Positions 45,701-56,704 of a stretch of DNA of 64,000 nucleotides are shown here, one piece after another. This DNA comes from Narthecium ossifragum. Its lineage: Eukaryota; Streptophyta; Magnoliopsida; Dioscoreales; Nartheciaceae. The position numbers and the translations under genes were made by a program. The stretch covers positions 17,655,288 to 17,719,287 of the forward strand of contig OY986969.1 in the NCBI GenBank assembly GCA_963920575.1. The letters are read 5' to 3'. Below the pieces are notes generated by a model. That model saw only the letters and a list, made by a program, of their open reading frames with translations, was not told the DNA's origin and searched no databases. How positions within the stretch are numbered: the first letter of the stretch is position 1; every line of letters starts with the position of its first letter.

Positions 45701-47712
45701 CATGGCTGCAATGCTTCAAGGGCTGCTATAACCTCCTTTGCTCCCTCATAATTCTGCAACTCCTCATTTTCCATCGTCAATGCCGCTTCCAAATTTGTCT
45801 TCACTTGCTCCTGCATGAAACTAGAAAACACCAATGAGTCTAAAACATCTATTGAGAAACAATCAAAAGAGTTTGAAGGATAGGACATAGATTCAAAAAC
45901 TTTAAATTCAACAGTTTCACCTAAAACTGTCATGCTAAGCTTACCATCCTGCACATTTATCATAGTCTTGGCTGTGGCCATAAATGGACGTCCCAACAAA
46001 ATCGGTAAATTTCTATCATGCAAGGGTGCAGCATCCATATCCAATATCACAAAATCAGCAGGGATAATTAATTTATTAACTTGTACTAAGATGTCTTCTA
46101 CAATGCCTAATGGATATTTAATTGAACGATCTGCAAGTTGTAGAGACATCGTAGTAGGTTTTAATTCACCCACACCTAACTGAAGAAAAACAAAGTAAGG
46201 CATCAAATTAACACTGGCTCCTAAATCAAGCATTGCCTCTCCTATTTTTGTATCACCAACAGTAATAGTAATGTTAAAACTCCCTGGATCCTTAAGCTTG
46301 GGTGGAAGCTTCCTTTGTAGAACCGCGCTTACCGTCTCTGAAACCATCACTTTTTCATGAGGTTCATACTTACGCTTTGAAGTACTTAGTTCCTTGAAGA
46401 ACTTTGGAAATGCTGGCATGTTCCTGATCACATCGAGTAATGGTAAGTTCACATTAACCTTAGATAAAATATCATAAATTTCAGAATATGACTTATCCAT
46501 TTTGGCTTTCTTTAGGCGGCCTGGAAAAGGAACCGGCGGCACATATGGTGGAGAAGAGTTGTGATAAACCTCCGGAACTGAATTTGCTCTCTTTCCATGC
46601 TCAGAGGCCGATGTGGCCGGTGGTGGCCCTTTCGAGTGTTCCTCCGTTTCAACTTCCTCACTTGCATTATCATTACACTCATCAACAACTTTAGCATTAA
46701 TCTTATTATCAATAATTTTACCTGAACGAAAAACTGTAACTGCTTTCGCTTGCTCAGGTTGGCTTGGAAATTTGCCTGGGACATGGGCTCGTACCGCATC
46801 AGCAAGTTGTCCCACTTGAACTTCCAACTTCCCAACGGATGCTGCAACATTCTTTAGTACCGCATCATGTTGAGCAATGGTTGAATCTTGTTTTTCCATC
46901 TTTGAATCTATTTTCTGCATAAAAGCTAACATAGTCGCTTCCAAAGACGACTTAATAGGTGGGTTAGACTGATTAGCAGTCGGCATACTAGCATTAACAG
47001 TATTTTTCCATGAAAAATTCGGATGCTCCCTCCAACCAGGATTGTAAGTATTTGCATAAGGGTCAAATCTAGTTCTCGGGTTATAAGCATTCATCAAATT
47101 AGCTTGTTCTTGCACATATTCAGGAAATTCACTACCAGAAGGACAAGAATCAAACCTATGACCAACAACATTGCAAATTGAACAAACCTCAACCGGTTTT
47201 GGTTGTGTAGACATCATCGCGTCTATCTTCTTGTTAAGGGTTGCAATCTGCCTTGCCATGTTATCATTCTGGTTCAGCTCATAGATGCCTCTCGCCTTAT
47301 TCCTCGTGTCCCTCTGCTGCGAGTTTGATCCTAGCATCTCATAAATTTCGTACGCCTCTGGTGGTGTCCTTTTGAACATCGCTCCACCTGCAACATTATC
47401 TGCCATGGTCTGACAAGAAAGATTTAGTCCATCATTAAAATATTGCATCTGATTTTCTAAGGAATAGTTATGATGCGGACATTGTATCAAAAGCATCTTA
47501 AATCTCTCCCATGCTTCATGGAATGGTTCTCCATCAGATTGCTGAAAATTTGGAATTTGCCTTCTCAAGTTAGTAGTCATGGCATGAGAATAAAATTTAC
47601 TAACAAACTTGTTATAAATTACATCCCAAGTAGTTAGTGATCCAGGAGGCAATGACATCAACCATCTCTTCGCTTTATCCTTCAGGGTGTAAGGAAAACA
47701 TCGCATACTCAA
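42730..47712 (-). CDS. Athila-like Gag-Pol polyprotein, main frame (1660 aa)
   Basis: Encodes the capsid and the enzymes for reverse transcription and integration. The capsid region is [20 protein letters not shown] and [19 protein letters not shown] knuckle lies at about residues 175-188 ([14 protein letters not shown]). Protease [12 protein letters not shown] is near residue 497. RT has [20 protein letters not shown] and the active site FMDDFSVFG near 945. RNase [14 protein letters not shown] is near 1092, with DHLSR near its end. The integrase zinc finger runs from about 1301 ([11 protein letters not shown] ... KCDRCQR). Core DDE residues lie in [20 protein letters not shown] and [11 protein letters not shown]. 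No chromodomain. The first Met in this frame lies downstream of a frameshift; the true N-terminus is the frame at 47733-48083. All catalytic motifs appear intact. It is the longest open frame in the window. Confidence 0.93.
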   Translation of the reverse strand: MSMRCFPYTLKDKAKRWLMSLPPGSLTTWDVIYNKFVSKFYSHAMTTNLRRQIPNFQQSDGEPFHEAWERFKMLLIQCPHHNYSLENQMQYFNDGLNLSCQTMADNVAGGAMFKRTPPEAYEIYEMLGSNSQQRDTRNKARGIYELNQNDNMARQIATLNKKIDAMMSTQPKPVEVCSICNVVGHRFDSCPSGSEFPEYVQEQANLMNAYNPRTRFDPYANTYNPGWREHPNFSWKNTVNASMPTANQSNPPIKSSLEATMLAFMQKIDSKMEKQDSTIAQHDAVLKNVAASVGKLEVQVGQLADAVRAHVPGKFPSQPEQAKAVTVFRSGKIIDNKINAKVVDECNDNASEEVETEEHSKGPPPATSASEHGKRANSVPEVYHNSSPPYVPPVPFPGRLKKAKMDKSYSEIYDILSKVNVNLPLLDVIRNMPAFPKFFKELSTSKRKYEPHEKVMVSETVSAVLQRKLPPKLKDPGSFNITITVGDTKIGEAMLDLGASVNLMPYFVFLQLGVGELKPTTMSLQLADRSIKYPLGIVEDILVQVNKLIIPADFVILDMDAAPLHDRNLPILLGRPFMATAKTMINVQDGKLSMTVLGETVEFKVFESMSYPSNSFDCFSIDVLDSLVFSSFMQEQVKTNLEAALTMENEELQNYEGAKEVIAALEALQPCFPDESRLDMLNKSYSKMVSSIVSPPKLELKPLPNNLKYAYLGENETLPVIIASDITPLEEEKLLRVLREHKTAIGWTIADIKGVSPTMCMHRITLEEDAKPIRDGQCRLNPNMKDVVREEILKLLDVGVIYPISDSKWVSPVHVVPKKSGITVVKNENNELIPTRMTTGWRVCIDYRKLNAATKKDHFPLPFIDQMLERLAGHSFYCFLDEFSGYNQIAIAPEDQEKTTFTCPFGTFAYRRMPFGLCNGPATFQRCMISIFSDMIERFVEVFMDDFSVFGNSFDNCLAHLTLVLKRCEETNLTLSWEKSHFMVRQGIVLGHAISSSIGVDKAKIDLIEKLPPPTSVKGVRSFLGHAGFYRRFIRDFSKIARPLCDLLAKDSEFKFSKACLDAFNTLKEKLITAPIIMPPDWSLPFEIMCDASDYAIGVVLGQRVNKVSYAIYYASRTLNDAQINYSTTEKELLAVVFALEKFRSYLIGSKVIIYSDHAALKYLLTKKDTKPRLIRWILLLQEFDLEIRDKKGSDNVVADHLSRLEHMAGPKDVQPIQECFPDEQLFSVNGKEPWYADIFNYLASNVLRADLSSQEKKRFLSTVRYYFWDDPYLFKHCPDQIIRRCVPEYEHDDILKFSHELTCGGHFGGKKTAFKVLQSGFFWPTLFKDAFNFVTKCDRCQRSGNISKRNEMPLTNNLVVELFDVWGVDFMGPFPPSYGYTYILVAVDYVSKWIEAIATSNNDSKTVVGFLKDMIFTRFGTPRAIISDGGSHFCNRAFDALLKKYNITHRVATPYHPQTSGQVEVSNRQIKTILERVVGTTRKDWAVKLNDVLWAYRTAYKTPIGMSPYRIVFGKACHLPVELEYRAYWAIKQLNFDMRESGDMRKMQLNELDELRNEEYENAKIYKERTKLYHDKVIQRKEFTPGMKVLLFNSRMKFFPCKLRSRWMGPFKVSQVSPHGAVEIENERNGSKFKVNGHRLKLYLEGHSDVVDAVDFGKP

Positions 47713-47732
47713 TTGATCTTCAGTAATGCCAC

Positions 47733-48083
47733 CTAGAGGAAAAGTCTGAATAGTAGCATAATAATCTTCACAAAAGTTAGTGCATCCTCAGAAGGTAAAC
47801 CATGAAATTCAGGAAGCATAGAAAAATGTAGATTTTTAAGTTCATAATTTCTAGCCTCTACAGGTAACGCAATGCACGAAGGTGAGGTAGAAATAGTAGG
47901 CCTCGCGTACTCCTCCAAAGGACGTAAATTGTTATTAAGCGCCATCTCCTCTTGTTCCTCCTCTTGAACTCCTAGATCTGATGTGGACAGGCTGTCTTTG
48001 TTAGATTTCTTCTTCCAACCAATTTGATCTACTTTATCGTTCAAGGGCAACAACTTTTCTTTCCGTGATCGGCGACCTTGCAT
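47733..48083 (-). CDS. Athila-like Gag N-terminus, separated by a frameshift
   Basis: Begins [12 protein letters not shown], with a second possible start at [16 protein letters not shown]. It carries the conserved [18 protein letters not shown] text that precedes the capsid fold. At about 47770-47776 the frame shifts within a T run on the minus strand. The following bases, read in the other frame, continue the same protein into the main Gag-Pol frame. A single-base loss is the simplest explanation. It could also be a programmed shift, but no downstream pseudoknot was examined. Confidence 0.8.
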   Translation of the reverse strand: MQGRRSRKEKLLPLNDKVDQIGWKKKSNKDSLSTSDLGVQEEEQEEMALNNNLRPLEEYARPTISTSPSCIALPVEARNYELKNLHFSMLPEFHGLPSEDALTFVKIIMLLFRLFL

Positions 48084-48108
48084 TCACTACAAATAAACTC
48101 TAATCAAA

Positions 48109-48126
48109 TCCCCGGCAACGGCGCCA
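48109..48126 (-). promoter_or_regulatory. Primer binding site, TGGCGCCGTTGCCGGGGA type
   Basis: Six bases inside the 5' LTR end on the minus strand. The identical 18-mer is found in the other Athila-like element (57042-57059), with the same 6-base spacing. From family knowledge this type pairs with an Asp tRNA. Confidence 0.8.
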
Positions 48127-48132
48127 AAAACT

Positions 48133-49801
48133 TGATGAATAAATTTTATATCTCGCAAGTATATGAATCGGTGCAATCAGTATAGTAGCAAGACGAGTAT
48201 CGTACCCACAGAGATTTGTAGAGATTATTAGAGTAAAACGCTAAAGAACAGAAAAGAAAGAAAATAAAGAAGGGAAAATAAGAAATATGAAGTCTCGAAG
48301 ATAGATGATCTAAAAATGAAATAAGAAAACGATAGAAATATAATGGATGAATACTAAGGTTCCGATTTCACCATAACATCCTCATTCTATGCATTGAATC
48401 AATCAAGATCTCAGTTTAATTCCAAAGGCTCGTTTTTCCGGTATGATGATCCGTTCGGCCGCGGTCTTCACCAAGTACCCTCAATTAACCCTAGCTAATG
48501 AACCCATAACTAAGTGTTAATCAAGAATCCATTAGGCTCTGAAGAACAATTATGAACCAAGAATACTCTTAGCTTGAACCCGGCCTCGACATACACTCAT
48601 TCATTCATAGATCTTGCAAGATTAGGGAATGAACCCTCGCCCAATCTCACATAAAACAATCTATAATACTCTTATTGGCCAGATAAAGGTATTTAAGATC
48701 TCAGTTATAATAATGAATGAAACAAGGAAAATAAACTGATTAAATAATCATGATCTAATAATATAGAATGATTCAGTTAGGGCTACATCGGTACCTTAGA
48801 AAAGAAATTAGCCACTCATGTTCACCATGAGGGCAACAAAACTAATGAAGAAATAAAGAAGAAATAAGAAAAGAAAACCAAGCCTGGAACCCTTCTCCTC
48901 GCCTCCAAACGCTGCCAAAAAGTCCTCCTCAAACCCTAAAAAGAGTCATATTTATAGGGTCCAAGAATTTGTAAACTCGGATTAGATCAAAACCGTTGAT
49001 TTAATTCACTGGGAACGTCCGATCGATCATCCTCGGGATGTTGGATCGATCCGTCTCATTAAAAACATCAATTCCTGGCTTCGCCCGAGTCCGATCGATC
49101 GAACTATAAGCGCTGGATCAATCGGATGCGTAAAAATCCACCTTCTCTGGCTATTTTTGAGTCCGATCGATGAACGGATCGATCGAACTCTGCTCCTCTA
49201 AAAAGCATATGTTCTTTCAACCTTTAATTCCCAAGTCCGATCGATCGGACTATGAGTGTTGGATCGATCGGTTGAGTAAAAATCCGCTGTTTTTGGCTTT
49301 TCCCGAGCCCGATCGATCGAACCATTGGTGTCGGATCGATCGGACCCCTTAGGAGGGAAGGAGAGATCGATCGGACTTCGTTCAGCCAAAAAAAATAGGT
49401 TCTGTCACGTTTATGCGTAGTCCGATCGATCGGCGGATCGCTCGGACTTCAAGCTTATTTACTGTGCTGCCATTCAGACTGCGCCATCGGTACTAAAATT
49501 GCTGTAACTTCCTCTAGGAAACTCGGAATCACAAACCGTAAAATTCTCCAGAATCTAGACTTCAAGAGCTTTCCAACCATATATGGCACATAATCTGATT
49601 CTTCATGAGCAGGTACAGATTAATCTTTAAAGTTGATCCATGCACTCTTTTCCGCTTCTTTTCTCTTTTTTCCTGCATTTTCCAAACAACTATGTGAAGC
49701 AACATATAGATATAAAAATAGGAATAAAGATGTTGATTAAAGATAATAATCTAGCAATTGAGATGATTATAAGGCTAGAGTGCACTTTCATGCACTCATC
49801 A
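48133..49801 (-). repeat. Athila-like 5' LTR (right)
   Basis: 1669 bp. Minus-strand TATA box at plus positions 48949-48956. GATCGATC pairs at about 49018-49450 lie upstream of it in transcription sense. It has one extra pair (about 49313-49350) compared with the left LTR, so the array changes copy number. Confidence 0.9.
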
Positions 49802-49879
49802 CGTCGCCCGGTTGGGCCTTCGCGAGTCGGGGCACGACAATTTGGTATCAGAGCTTAGGTTGTAGGTCCCAGGGATAGG
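49802..49879 (+). mobile_element. End of LTR 5, primer site and leader of the third Tekay-like element
   Basis: CGTCGCCCGGTTGGGCC...GGGGCACGACA ends the LTR at 49839. TGGTATCAGAGC (49843-49854) is a perfect initiator-Met primer site. The leader GGTTGTAGGTCCCAGGGATAGGAT matches related leaders up to about 49879 and then diverges. Confidence 0.8.
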
Positions 49880-51859
49880 ATCGCCGGAGAAGATGCCATG
49901 GACGACATCGGGGACCTTTCTCGACAACTACAGCGCCAGAGAAGGACCCCCCGTGGTCTGGGGCATCTCTCTCCAAGCCAGAGCGTTTCCATGGCGGGGG
50001 GATCATTGATCCTCCTCCCTGCCATGGATTCCGGCGAAGGTCCGACCAGCTTCCCTCTAGCCGTGGCCGTTGATCTCCCTTGGGGACCCGGAGCTTGGGG
50101 CAGCGAGCAAGCTCCCCTCATCTTCGTGGTGGCTATTCGGCAGTTAAGCCGAGATCAGTGGAGCTTCATCGACCCTTCTTGGCGGAAGGGTGCGTGTCAC
50201 CGGGGCTGGGTCGTCGCATCGTAGACGTTGCAGATTTCGTCGCTGGCGCGGTGGGTTCCGTTGCAGGCGTGGTAGAGTCCGCCGCAGGCGTGGCAATTTG
50301 TAGCCGTGACGCGGTCGAGAGTCGACGCCATGTTGGGAACGCCGGGCAGCTGGTCCACCGTGGTCAGAGTCGTCGCGCACTCTGGCGTGTGGAGCGCCAA
50401 CATCTTATTTCGGTCTTTCTCGGGTCTTTCCGACCGGTTTTCCGAGCTCTATCTAATTTTTGTAGATTTAACCGCGTTTGGAGCCCTACCTGACCGCTTT
50501 CCTTGTTCTTGTGCTTTAGGCGATCAGGTGGGTGGTCGTTAGAGTTCGGAGCGTGACGTGGACCCCAGGGCTTAGGGATTTCACGTCAATCGCCTTTTGA
50601 GGTAGGAGGTACCTCATCCTAGGAATTGTATGATTGTTTGTTATATGTTATGTTTATATGTGATGCAATGTTGTGATTGTATGGCATGTTGTATAGCTAT
50701 ACCTTTGTGATGATGATTGCATGCTATGTTATGATCTGTTGGGCTATCTGAGCCCTCTATTTGCTTAATTGTGTTATGAAATATTATGATGTACTATTCA
50801 TGTATTGTATGCATTGATGAGAACTTATGAATTATTAGATTTGATTATTATTATTTATGTGGTTTATGCATACATGCTAGGAATGTCAGGCTGTCTTAGG
50901 ACAGAGATTGTGGTTGGGTCTAGTCAGGTCGTGTAGCTAGACTAGTCATAGTCTAGGGGATATGTCGACGACTTGACGGATGGATTTTGATCTCCGTATG
51001 TCGATCAAGGACTTTGACTTGACTTGAGGTTCTGATCTGATTGAGGATCTAACTTGAGGATTTGATCTAACGTAGGATGTGTTGCCTATACTAGTATACT
51101 GAGGCCTGTATAGAGTCTATAGGGGTCTGGGTGAGCGTTGATGGTCGGACGCGGTGCTGTGCATGTAAGACTGCCCAGACTAGTCAGACCATATTAGGAT
51201 CAGTAAACTAGGATAGGTGGGTGTGTAGGATGTGTTGCCTATACTAGTATACTGAGGCATGTATAGAGTCTATAGGGGTCTGGGTGAGTGTTGGCGGCCG
51301 GACGCGGTGCTTTGCATGTAAGATTGCCCAGACTAGTCATACCATACAAGGATCAATATATTAGGATAGGTTGGTGTACACCAGTGTCCTAGATTGCTGT
51401 CAGGTGACTCCTACTGGGCTTTCGAGCTCATTTAGGCCTGAGACCTGTACACCACATGGAGGTGGTCAGCGGTGACGAGGCATCAGTTTTGTACTTATTG
51501 ATTGAGAGTTAGGTTTGTAGTAGGTAGAGGGTTGTGGGTTGTATCCCAATTTTATTTTGTACTCTACCTTAACTCTCCATTTGTGTATTTGACGTTTTGT
51601 ATATGTTGAAATATGGGAAAATTATATATTGTAGTCTCGTGGCTCAATCATGTATCTGATGACTGAAATCCTATGTACATGAATGAATGAAAGAGATATG
51701 TGAATGTTGCAAATTATGATGAATTACCATAGGATGTGTGAAATTTGTATCTTTTGACAGGTTGTAATTGTGATCTCACGTGCCCGTGCCCAAGGGTCAT
51801 GTCGAATTTTTTGAGAGAATTTGGGATATTTTTGTATTTAGTTGGGGCGGGGCATGACA
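49880..51859 (+). mobile_element. Inserted block ending in a family D LTR terminus; left boundary unknown
   Basis: The right end TTGGGGCGGGGCATGACA (51859), followed directly by host gag sequence, looks like an LTR 3' terminus. The general layout (CTGAGG..., repeated unit, pyrimidine stretches) resembles other LTRs here. The left part (49880-50530) is GC-rich and partly open on both strands but encodes nothing I recognise; it could be captured gene sequence. No TG start with a matching duplication was found. The host gag N-terminal half is missing, so a deletion accompanied the event. Confidence 0.5.
51073..51396 (+). repeat. 163-bp tandem duplication in the family D block
   Basis: TAGGATGTGTTGCCTATACT and the following text, including TCTATAGGGGTCTGGGTGAG, recur with period 163 bp (starts at 51073 and 51236), with scattered differences. 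Confidence 0.85.
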
Positions 51860-52140
51860 AGCAGCCTGATAGCGCGTCAGTCACGTGCTTCCAGGGCGGG
51901 CAGCTGGAGCACTTTCGTAGAGACTGTCACCTGCGAGAAGCGCCGAACGCTATGCCGTAGGGCAGTAGAGGCGGAGGGTCCAGTGCTTGGCAGGGGAGCA
52001 TTGGTGGGCGCAGATCAGGGGCTGGACCGAGTCGCTCCAAAGGTGGAGGCTGCCAGGGGGGGCGTGTGTTTGCCCTCCCAGAGCGAGAGCAGCCGGACAC
52101 CGTTCAGCTGTACCAGCCACCAGCGCAGTACCAGTAGGCA
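51860..52140 (+). pseudogene. Gag C-terminal fragment of the third Tekay-like element
   Basis: DSASVTCFQGGQLEHFRRDC is the zinc knuckle with its second Cys changed to Gly. The Gly/Arg-rich and Gln-rich tail follows in shifted frames. A TAG in CAG-rich text at about 52135 precedes the protease frame. Confidence 0.72.
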
Positions 52141-53376
52141 GTAGTAGAGCCATCTGTACTCCAAGGTATCTTTCAGCTTTCTAGTTCCTTAGTAGATGTG
52201 CTGATAGATTCTGGGGCGTCTCATTCCTATGTTGCTAGCATGTGTGTGGCATCGCTAGGATTAGAGACGAGTTGGTTAGGGATGGAACAGTCAGTAGACT
52301 CACCGATCGGTGGGACAGTCACGGTATACCGTGTCTGCCAATCTTGTTTCTTGGAGGTTGAAGGCCTCCGTGTCTGTCTAGACCTGCGGGTGCTAGACAT
52401 GGCAGGCTTTGATGTGATACTCGGTATGGACTGGTTAGCAGCATACCGAGCCATCATCGACTGTGGTCGCCGTAGGGTAGTCGCTTGGACACCCGACGGG
52501 ATACAGTTTGTGTTGTTGGGGGATCGGTTTTCAGCCGATTCCTTTGCTTGTGGTGTGGGAAGGCGTGGTAGCGAGCTTTCAGCCTTGTTGGCCAGCCTGT
52601 CCCTGTTTGGTTCTGAGGCAGTGCCGCAGAGCAGTTTTCCTAGGATCATGTGTGACTTTGCAGACGTGTCCCTTGAGGTGTTGTCAGGGCTTCCACCGTC
52701 GAGAGAGGTCGATTTTGAGATCGACCTAGTACCAGGTACCACACCGATCTCTCCCCTAGCTTTCAGGATGGCACCAGCAGAGCAGAGCGAGTTGAGTACT
52801 CAGTTGGACGAGCTGACCATCAGAGGCTTCATCCGTCCTTGCATGTCTCCCTGGGGGGCGCCAGTGTTATTCCCAAAGAAGAAGGATGGTACCCTTCGAC
52901 TTTGCATAGACTACATGCGGCTCAACAGGGTAACGGTGAAGAACAGATATCCGATGCCACGGATCGACGACTTGTTCGACCAGTTGCGAGGATCTTCAGT
53001 CTTCTCGAAGATCGACCTCCGCACAAGCTACCACCAGTTGAGGGTTCGGGATTGCGACATCTTGAAGACGGCTTTCCAGACTCAGTACGGCCTGTACGAG
53101 TTCGTGGTGATGCCATTTGGACTGACGAACGCACTAGCAGCATTCATGGATCTGATGCAGAGGATCTTCTGGTCGTTCCTAGACCAGTTCATGGTGGTGT
53201 TCATCGATGACATTCTGATCTACTCTCGGTCAGAGGAGGAGCACGAGCGACACTTGGCGACAGTATTGCAGCTACTTCAGGAGCATGGACTTGGAGCTAG
53301 TAGCAGTGATCTTCGCCCTGAAGACTTGACGGCATTACCTCTATGGCGAGAAGTTCTCTGTCTTCTCGGACCATAA
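52141..53376 (+). pseudogene. Protease and RT of the third Tekay-like element (truncated RT)
   Basis: Open from the protease ([15 protein letters not shown]) through the RT with [30 protein letters not shown] and an active site [11 protein letters not shown]. After QLLQEHGL the frame jumps: about 0.5 kb covering the RT thumb and start of RNase H is deleted, and a different frame is read until a stop at 53376. The protease and RT palm look sound. Confidence 0.8.
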
Positions 53377-54660
53377 GGGCTTGAGGCACGTTTTCACCCA
53401 ACATGACCTCAACCTAAGGCAGCGACGCTAGATGGAGCTACTGGAGGACTACGACTTTGAGTTGCATTACCATCCTGGTAAGGCAAACGTCGTAGCAGAC
53501 ACGCTGAACAGATAGGTGAGAGATGCCAGAGCAGTAATTGCAGGGTTATCAGCGCGGCAGTGGCAGGTATTGGAGACAGCTGGCCAGTTGGGGCTCGAGT
53601 TTGAGAATCAGGGATCCAGCAGCTTCCTCTCCACAGTGCAAAGTATGCCAGCAGTTCTAGCCAGAGTGTTAGAGGCGCAGCGCAGTGACGCCGAGCTCGA
53701 GGAGTATCACACATCGACAGACATGGAGGGCGTAGACGGGGACTAGACAGTATCGTCAGACGGAGGGCTACCATTCACAGGCAGAGTAGGGGTTCCAGCA
53801 GGTCCAGTTCTACGATACGACGTCCTACGAGACTTCCATCACTCTCGTTTGCAGTTCATCCCGGGGGCACCAAGATGTACCAGGACCTACGGCGACAGTT
53901 TTGGTAGTGCGGGATGAAGAGGGCAGTGACGGAGTTTATATCACGCTGTCTTACCTGTCAGAAGGTCAAGGCAGAGCACTAGCAAACTCCAGGGTTACTT
54001 CAGCCCCTTCCACTGGCTGAGTGGAAGTGGGAGCACATCACGATGGACTTCGTGACCGGACTTCGTGACCGGGCTACCAAGATCTCCTAGGGGGAATGAC
54101 CCGATTTGGGTCATCGTTGATCGATTGACAGAATCGGCACACTTCCTGCCTATGCGGACGATAGACACGACAGACAGGTTGGGCAGTTTGTACGTCAGAG
54201 AGGTGGTCAGACTACACGGAGTTTTAGTATCTATAGTGTCAGACCGTGACCCCAGGTTCACCAGCAGGTTATCCGTAGACAGACGGGTAGTCAGAGTAGA
54301 TGATCCAGATCTTAGAGGACATGCTGAGAGCATGTGTCCTCGATGCCGTAGGCAGCTGGGAGGAGCACATTCCCTTGGTGGAGTTCGCCTACAACAACAG
54401 CTACCAATCTAGTCTTGGAGTAGCACCTTGGAGGCGTTGTACGGTAGGCCGTGTTGTTCCCCAATGTGCTGGACAGAGGTTGGAGAGGTACCACTCACCA
54501 GTCCAGACATCGTCAGGCGGTCGTCAGAGAGACTAGTGTAGATCAGGCAGAGACTTCTGATGGCTCAGAGCTGGCAGAAGAGTTACGCAGATCAGAGGCG
54601 ACGACAGAGCGTTCCTACTAGCATCGCCGTATAGAGGGTCAATCAGGTTTGGCAGAGGTG
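53285..54660 (+). pseudogene. RNase H end and integrase of the third Tekay-like element, decayed
   Basis: In shifting frames one reads [20 protein letters not shown] (RNase H) and HYHPGKANVVADTLNR-stop. Next comes an integrase zinc-finger-like stretch (CLTCQKVKAEH), then [10 protein letters not shown] and [18 protein letters not shown] with [13 protein letters not shown] from the catalytic core. Several stops and frameshifts separate these. The segment shows what was deleted from the copy at 27719/30158. Confidence 0.78.
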
Positions 54661-54665
54661 GTAAG

Positions 54666-55043
54666 TTGGCGCCGAGGTTCGTCGGGCCATTCGAGATCCT
54701 ATTGAGGATTGGAGAGCTAGCTTATCGCCTGGATCTTCCTCAGCACATGTCAGCTGTGCATCCGACTTTCCATGTGTCGATGCTGAGGAAGTATAACCCA
54801 GACCCATCTCATGTCATCAGGATGGATGGCATCGAGCTTAAGACAAATGTGACGTTCGTCGAGCGGCCAGTTCGGGTACTTGACCAGAGGGATCAGGTCT
54901 TGCGGGGCAAGATGATTCCCTTGGTCAAAGTACTGTGGAGGCACAGAGGCGTGGAGGAGATGACCTGGGAGCGCAAGGCGCGCATGCGGCATGAGTATCC
55001 GCACTTGCTTCCTTCTCGATGTACCTCTTGTCCTGTCTTCTAG
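54666..55043 (+). pseudogene. Integrase C-terminus/chromodomain tail of the third element
   Basis: Open frame with RFVGPFEILLRIGELAYRLD, HPTFHVSMLRKYNPDPSHVI and VKVLWRHRGVEEMTWERKAR, homologous to 30460-30780. It ends where a reverse family B LTR begins. Confidence 0.8.
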
Positions 55044-55461
55044 TGTCACACCCCGACCCAGAAAACCCATCCAGGACGGGGCGTGAGGGTTCCTTTCACT
55101 ATTTACATCCAACTAGTGCGATACATTAGCGGAAAAAGAGATAAGCTTAAACAATTTAACTTCCAAGGGAAAGATACATCAGGTTGTACTGTTTAAACAT
55201 CTGATACAATTCTTATCAAACTCCTCCAAGGGAAAGATATTATACATGTAATCCTAAAAGTCATCGAGAATGTTTACAATTTACAAAACTATCAAAAGTA
55301 CAACAGTCATCCTGCAACAACCTCAGACGCCTCTGGAAGTAGTTGCGCCACCAAAAGCTGATATCGCCGGCTCTACTGAGGAAGAACTGGCGCCTGCACC
55401 TGCAAACACAGCCAAGGTAGGAGTGAGCGATAAGCTCAGTATGGTTCTACTATATGGCACA
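55044..55461 (-). mobile_element. Reverse family B LTR, terminal part
   Basis: Starts TGTCACACCCCGACCCAG, the reverse complement of the family B terminus at 30137-30157. It runs through GCGCCTGCACCTGCAAACACAG before being cut by the next element at 55462. The remainder presumably lies beyond the window. Confidence 0.75.
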
Positions 55462-55626
55462 TGATAAGACGTGAAAAGTGCATAAATCACCCTTTTAACT
55501 TGGCCTTATTAGTCTCCGAGCAAGGCCTTACTGATGGATTTTACCCTATTACAGGTACAAGTGCCCCCAACGAGGATTGGATCAAGTTCCGAGCTTAAAC
55601 GACGTCATTCGGGCCAGTTTTTATGA

Positions 55627-55935
55627 AGAAGATCGATCCTGTATGGAAGAAGGATCGATCCTTTGAAGTGCTTTAAGAAGGAGCCAATCAGGACAACAAG
55701 GATCGATCCTATGGCATGAGAGGATCGATCACTTTTGCGCATTTTCCCAGTGACAGAACGCAAATTCTAGAGGATCGATCTCCACACACTGGAGGATCGA
55801 TCTTCATCGGGGCGAATCCAGAATTCAAGAAGAAAAGATCGATCCTTTCCTATGGGAGGATCGATCCTTCACGGAACCAGCGATCACACGAAGTGAATGA
55901 TCGATCCTTCACCCTATGAGGATCGATCCTTTGAT
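55627..55935 (+). repeat. GATCGATC hairpin array in U3
   Basis: Five pairs of the octamer are separated by short spacers. One example is arms 55701-55710 and 55721-55730 (10 bp, perfect). The array ends 58 bp before the TATA box. Confidence 0.85.
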
Positions 55936-55992
55936 GCCAGCCGAGCAAAATCAATGGCCCAGATCTAATCCGAGTGGGGGAGGCTTGTTGAC

Positions 55993-56000
55993 TATAAATA
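55993..56000 (+). promoter_or_regulatory. LTR TATA box
   Basis: TATAAATA followed by GACCCC. The transcription start would be about 30 bp downstream. Confidence 0.75.
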
Positions 56001-56362
56001 GACCCCTTAGGGGGGATTTTTGGGGGGGTTCTCTTAGTTTTCTCCAGCCCTTCTAGGTTTCTTACCCAATTGAGAGGAGGACTTCTTGGAGGGAATCCAT
56101 GGGAGGGGAGCTTTATCAACCTCCATCCATGGATCCAACCAAGATGAGTAGCTAACTTCCTATCTCTTCGGATTTCCATGTAGTTGTAGGATTCTTTTGT
56201 AGTTTTCTTAGGGTTTTGATGTGTAACCTTTAGGGATGATCTATTGTATGGATTTGAGCATTATTTCTCTATCTTTGTACATGGATTTCATTTGATGAAT
56301 GGATGAATGCCTTTCTTTGGTATGAGTTAGAACTTGTGCATGATAGGTGTTTGTTGTTATGC

Positions 56363-56531
56363 CCCAATGAGTTGGATGTGCTAGAAACACATCCAAATCT
56401 ATTGGGAGGATTACTAGCCCTAGATTAGAGATTAGGGATGCTAGAACCATCCCTATCTCTCTAATCAAAGGATCCATTCTATCTTTCTCTTGCATTGGAT
56501 TCGAGGTGCTAGAACCATCTCGATCCAATGC
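56363..56531 (+). other. Three successive hairpins with a shared CTAGAA[A/C] loop
   Basis: Hairpin 1: stem 56372-56380 with 56388-56396 (9 bp, perfect), loop CTAGAAA, and a lower stem CCCAAT/ATTGGG (56363-56368 with 56401-56406). Hairpin 2: 56433-56440 with 56448-56455 (8 bp, perfect), loop CTAGAAC, with more pairing below a bulged T. Hairpin 3: 56501-56508 with 56516-56523 (one G-T pair), loop CTAGAAC, extended by 56492-56499 with 56524-56531 past a bulged T. Stem sequences differ while loops are the same. Confidence 0.85.
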
Positions 56532-56590
56532 CCGACTCCATGCAATATCTTTTTCTTGCGACGAATCGATCTTAATCGAAGGTTCGTTAG

Positions 56591-56704
56591 CGACGATAGA
56601 AGCTAATCACTCATTCGTCGACTTTGTGAATGTGATTATTTCCGGCGGATGATCCTAAACCGACTTCCGTTGAGCGATAAGTGAGGCTAACCACCCGCTT
56701 GTCG
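56591..56704 (+). other. Two further hairpins with a second conserved loop
   Basis: Stems 56591-56599/56612-56620 and 56675-56683/56696-56704 enclose 12-base loops AAGCTAATCACT and AGGCTAACCACC. The second stem pairs at all nine positions if two G-U pairs are allowed; the first at seven. Confidence 0.7.

Larger units (their letters stand above)
39893..49801 (-). mobile_element. Athila-like Ty3/gypsy element, nearly intact
   Basis: A full element in minus orientation. Right LTR (5' LTR) 48133-49801, left LTR (3' LTR) 39893-41542, both TGATGAATAAA...CTCATCA on the plus strand. CGTCG is duplicated at 39888-39892 and 49802-49806. The primer site matches TGGCGCCGTTGCCGGGGA, the type used by Athila-group elements. 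Gag-Pol occupies 42730-48083 with one apparent frameshift. No env-position ORF is seen between pol and the polypurine tract. The LTRs differ at only a small number of positions by eye, plus short indels (one of about 30 bp near 49320), so the insertion is recent. Confidence 0.9.

Noticed and set aside
49898..50493. Overlapping plus-strand frames of 108 and 137 residues
   Set aside because: No known domain, both strands open because of high GC, and they lie in an inserted repeat block. Not called as genes.
55627..55935. CRISPR-like look of regularly spaced GATCGATC octamers
   Set aside because: Repeats are only about 8-12 bp, occur as inverted pairs, spacers vary in length, and the genome is a plant. 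They are LTR hairpins, not a CRISPR array.
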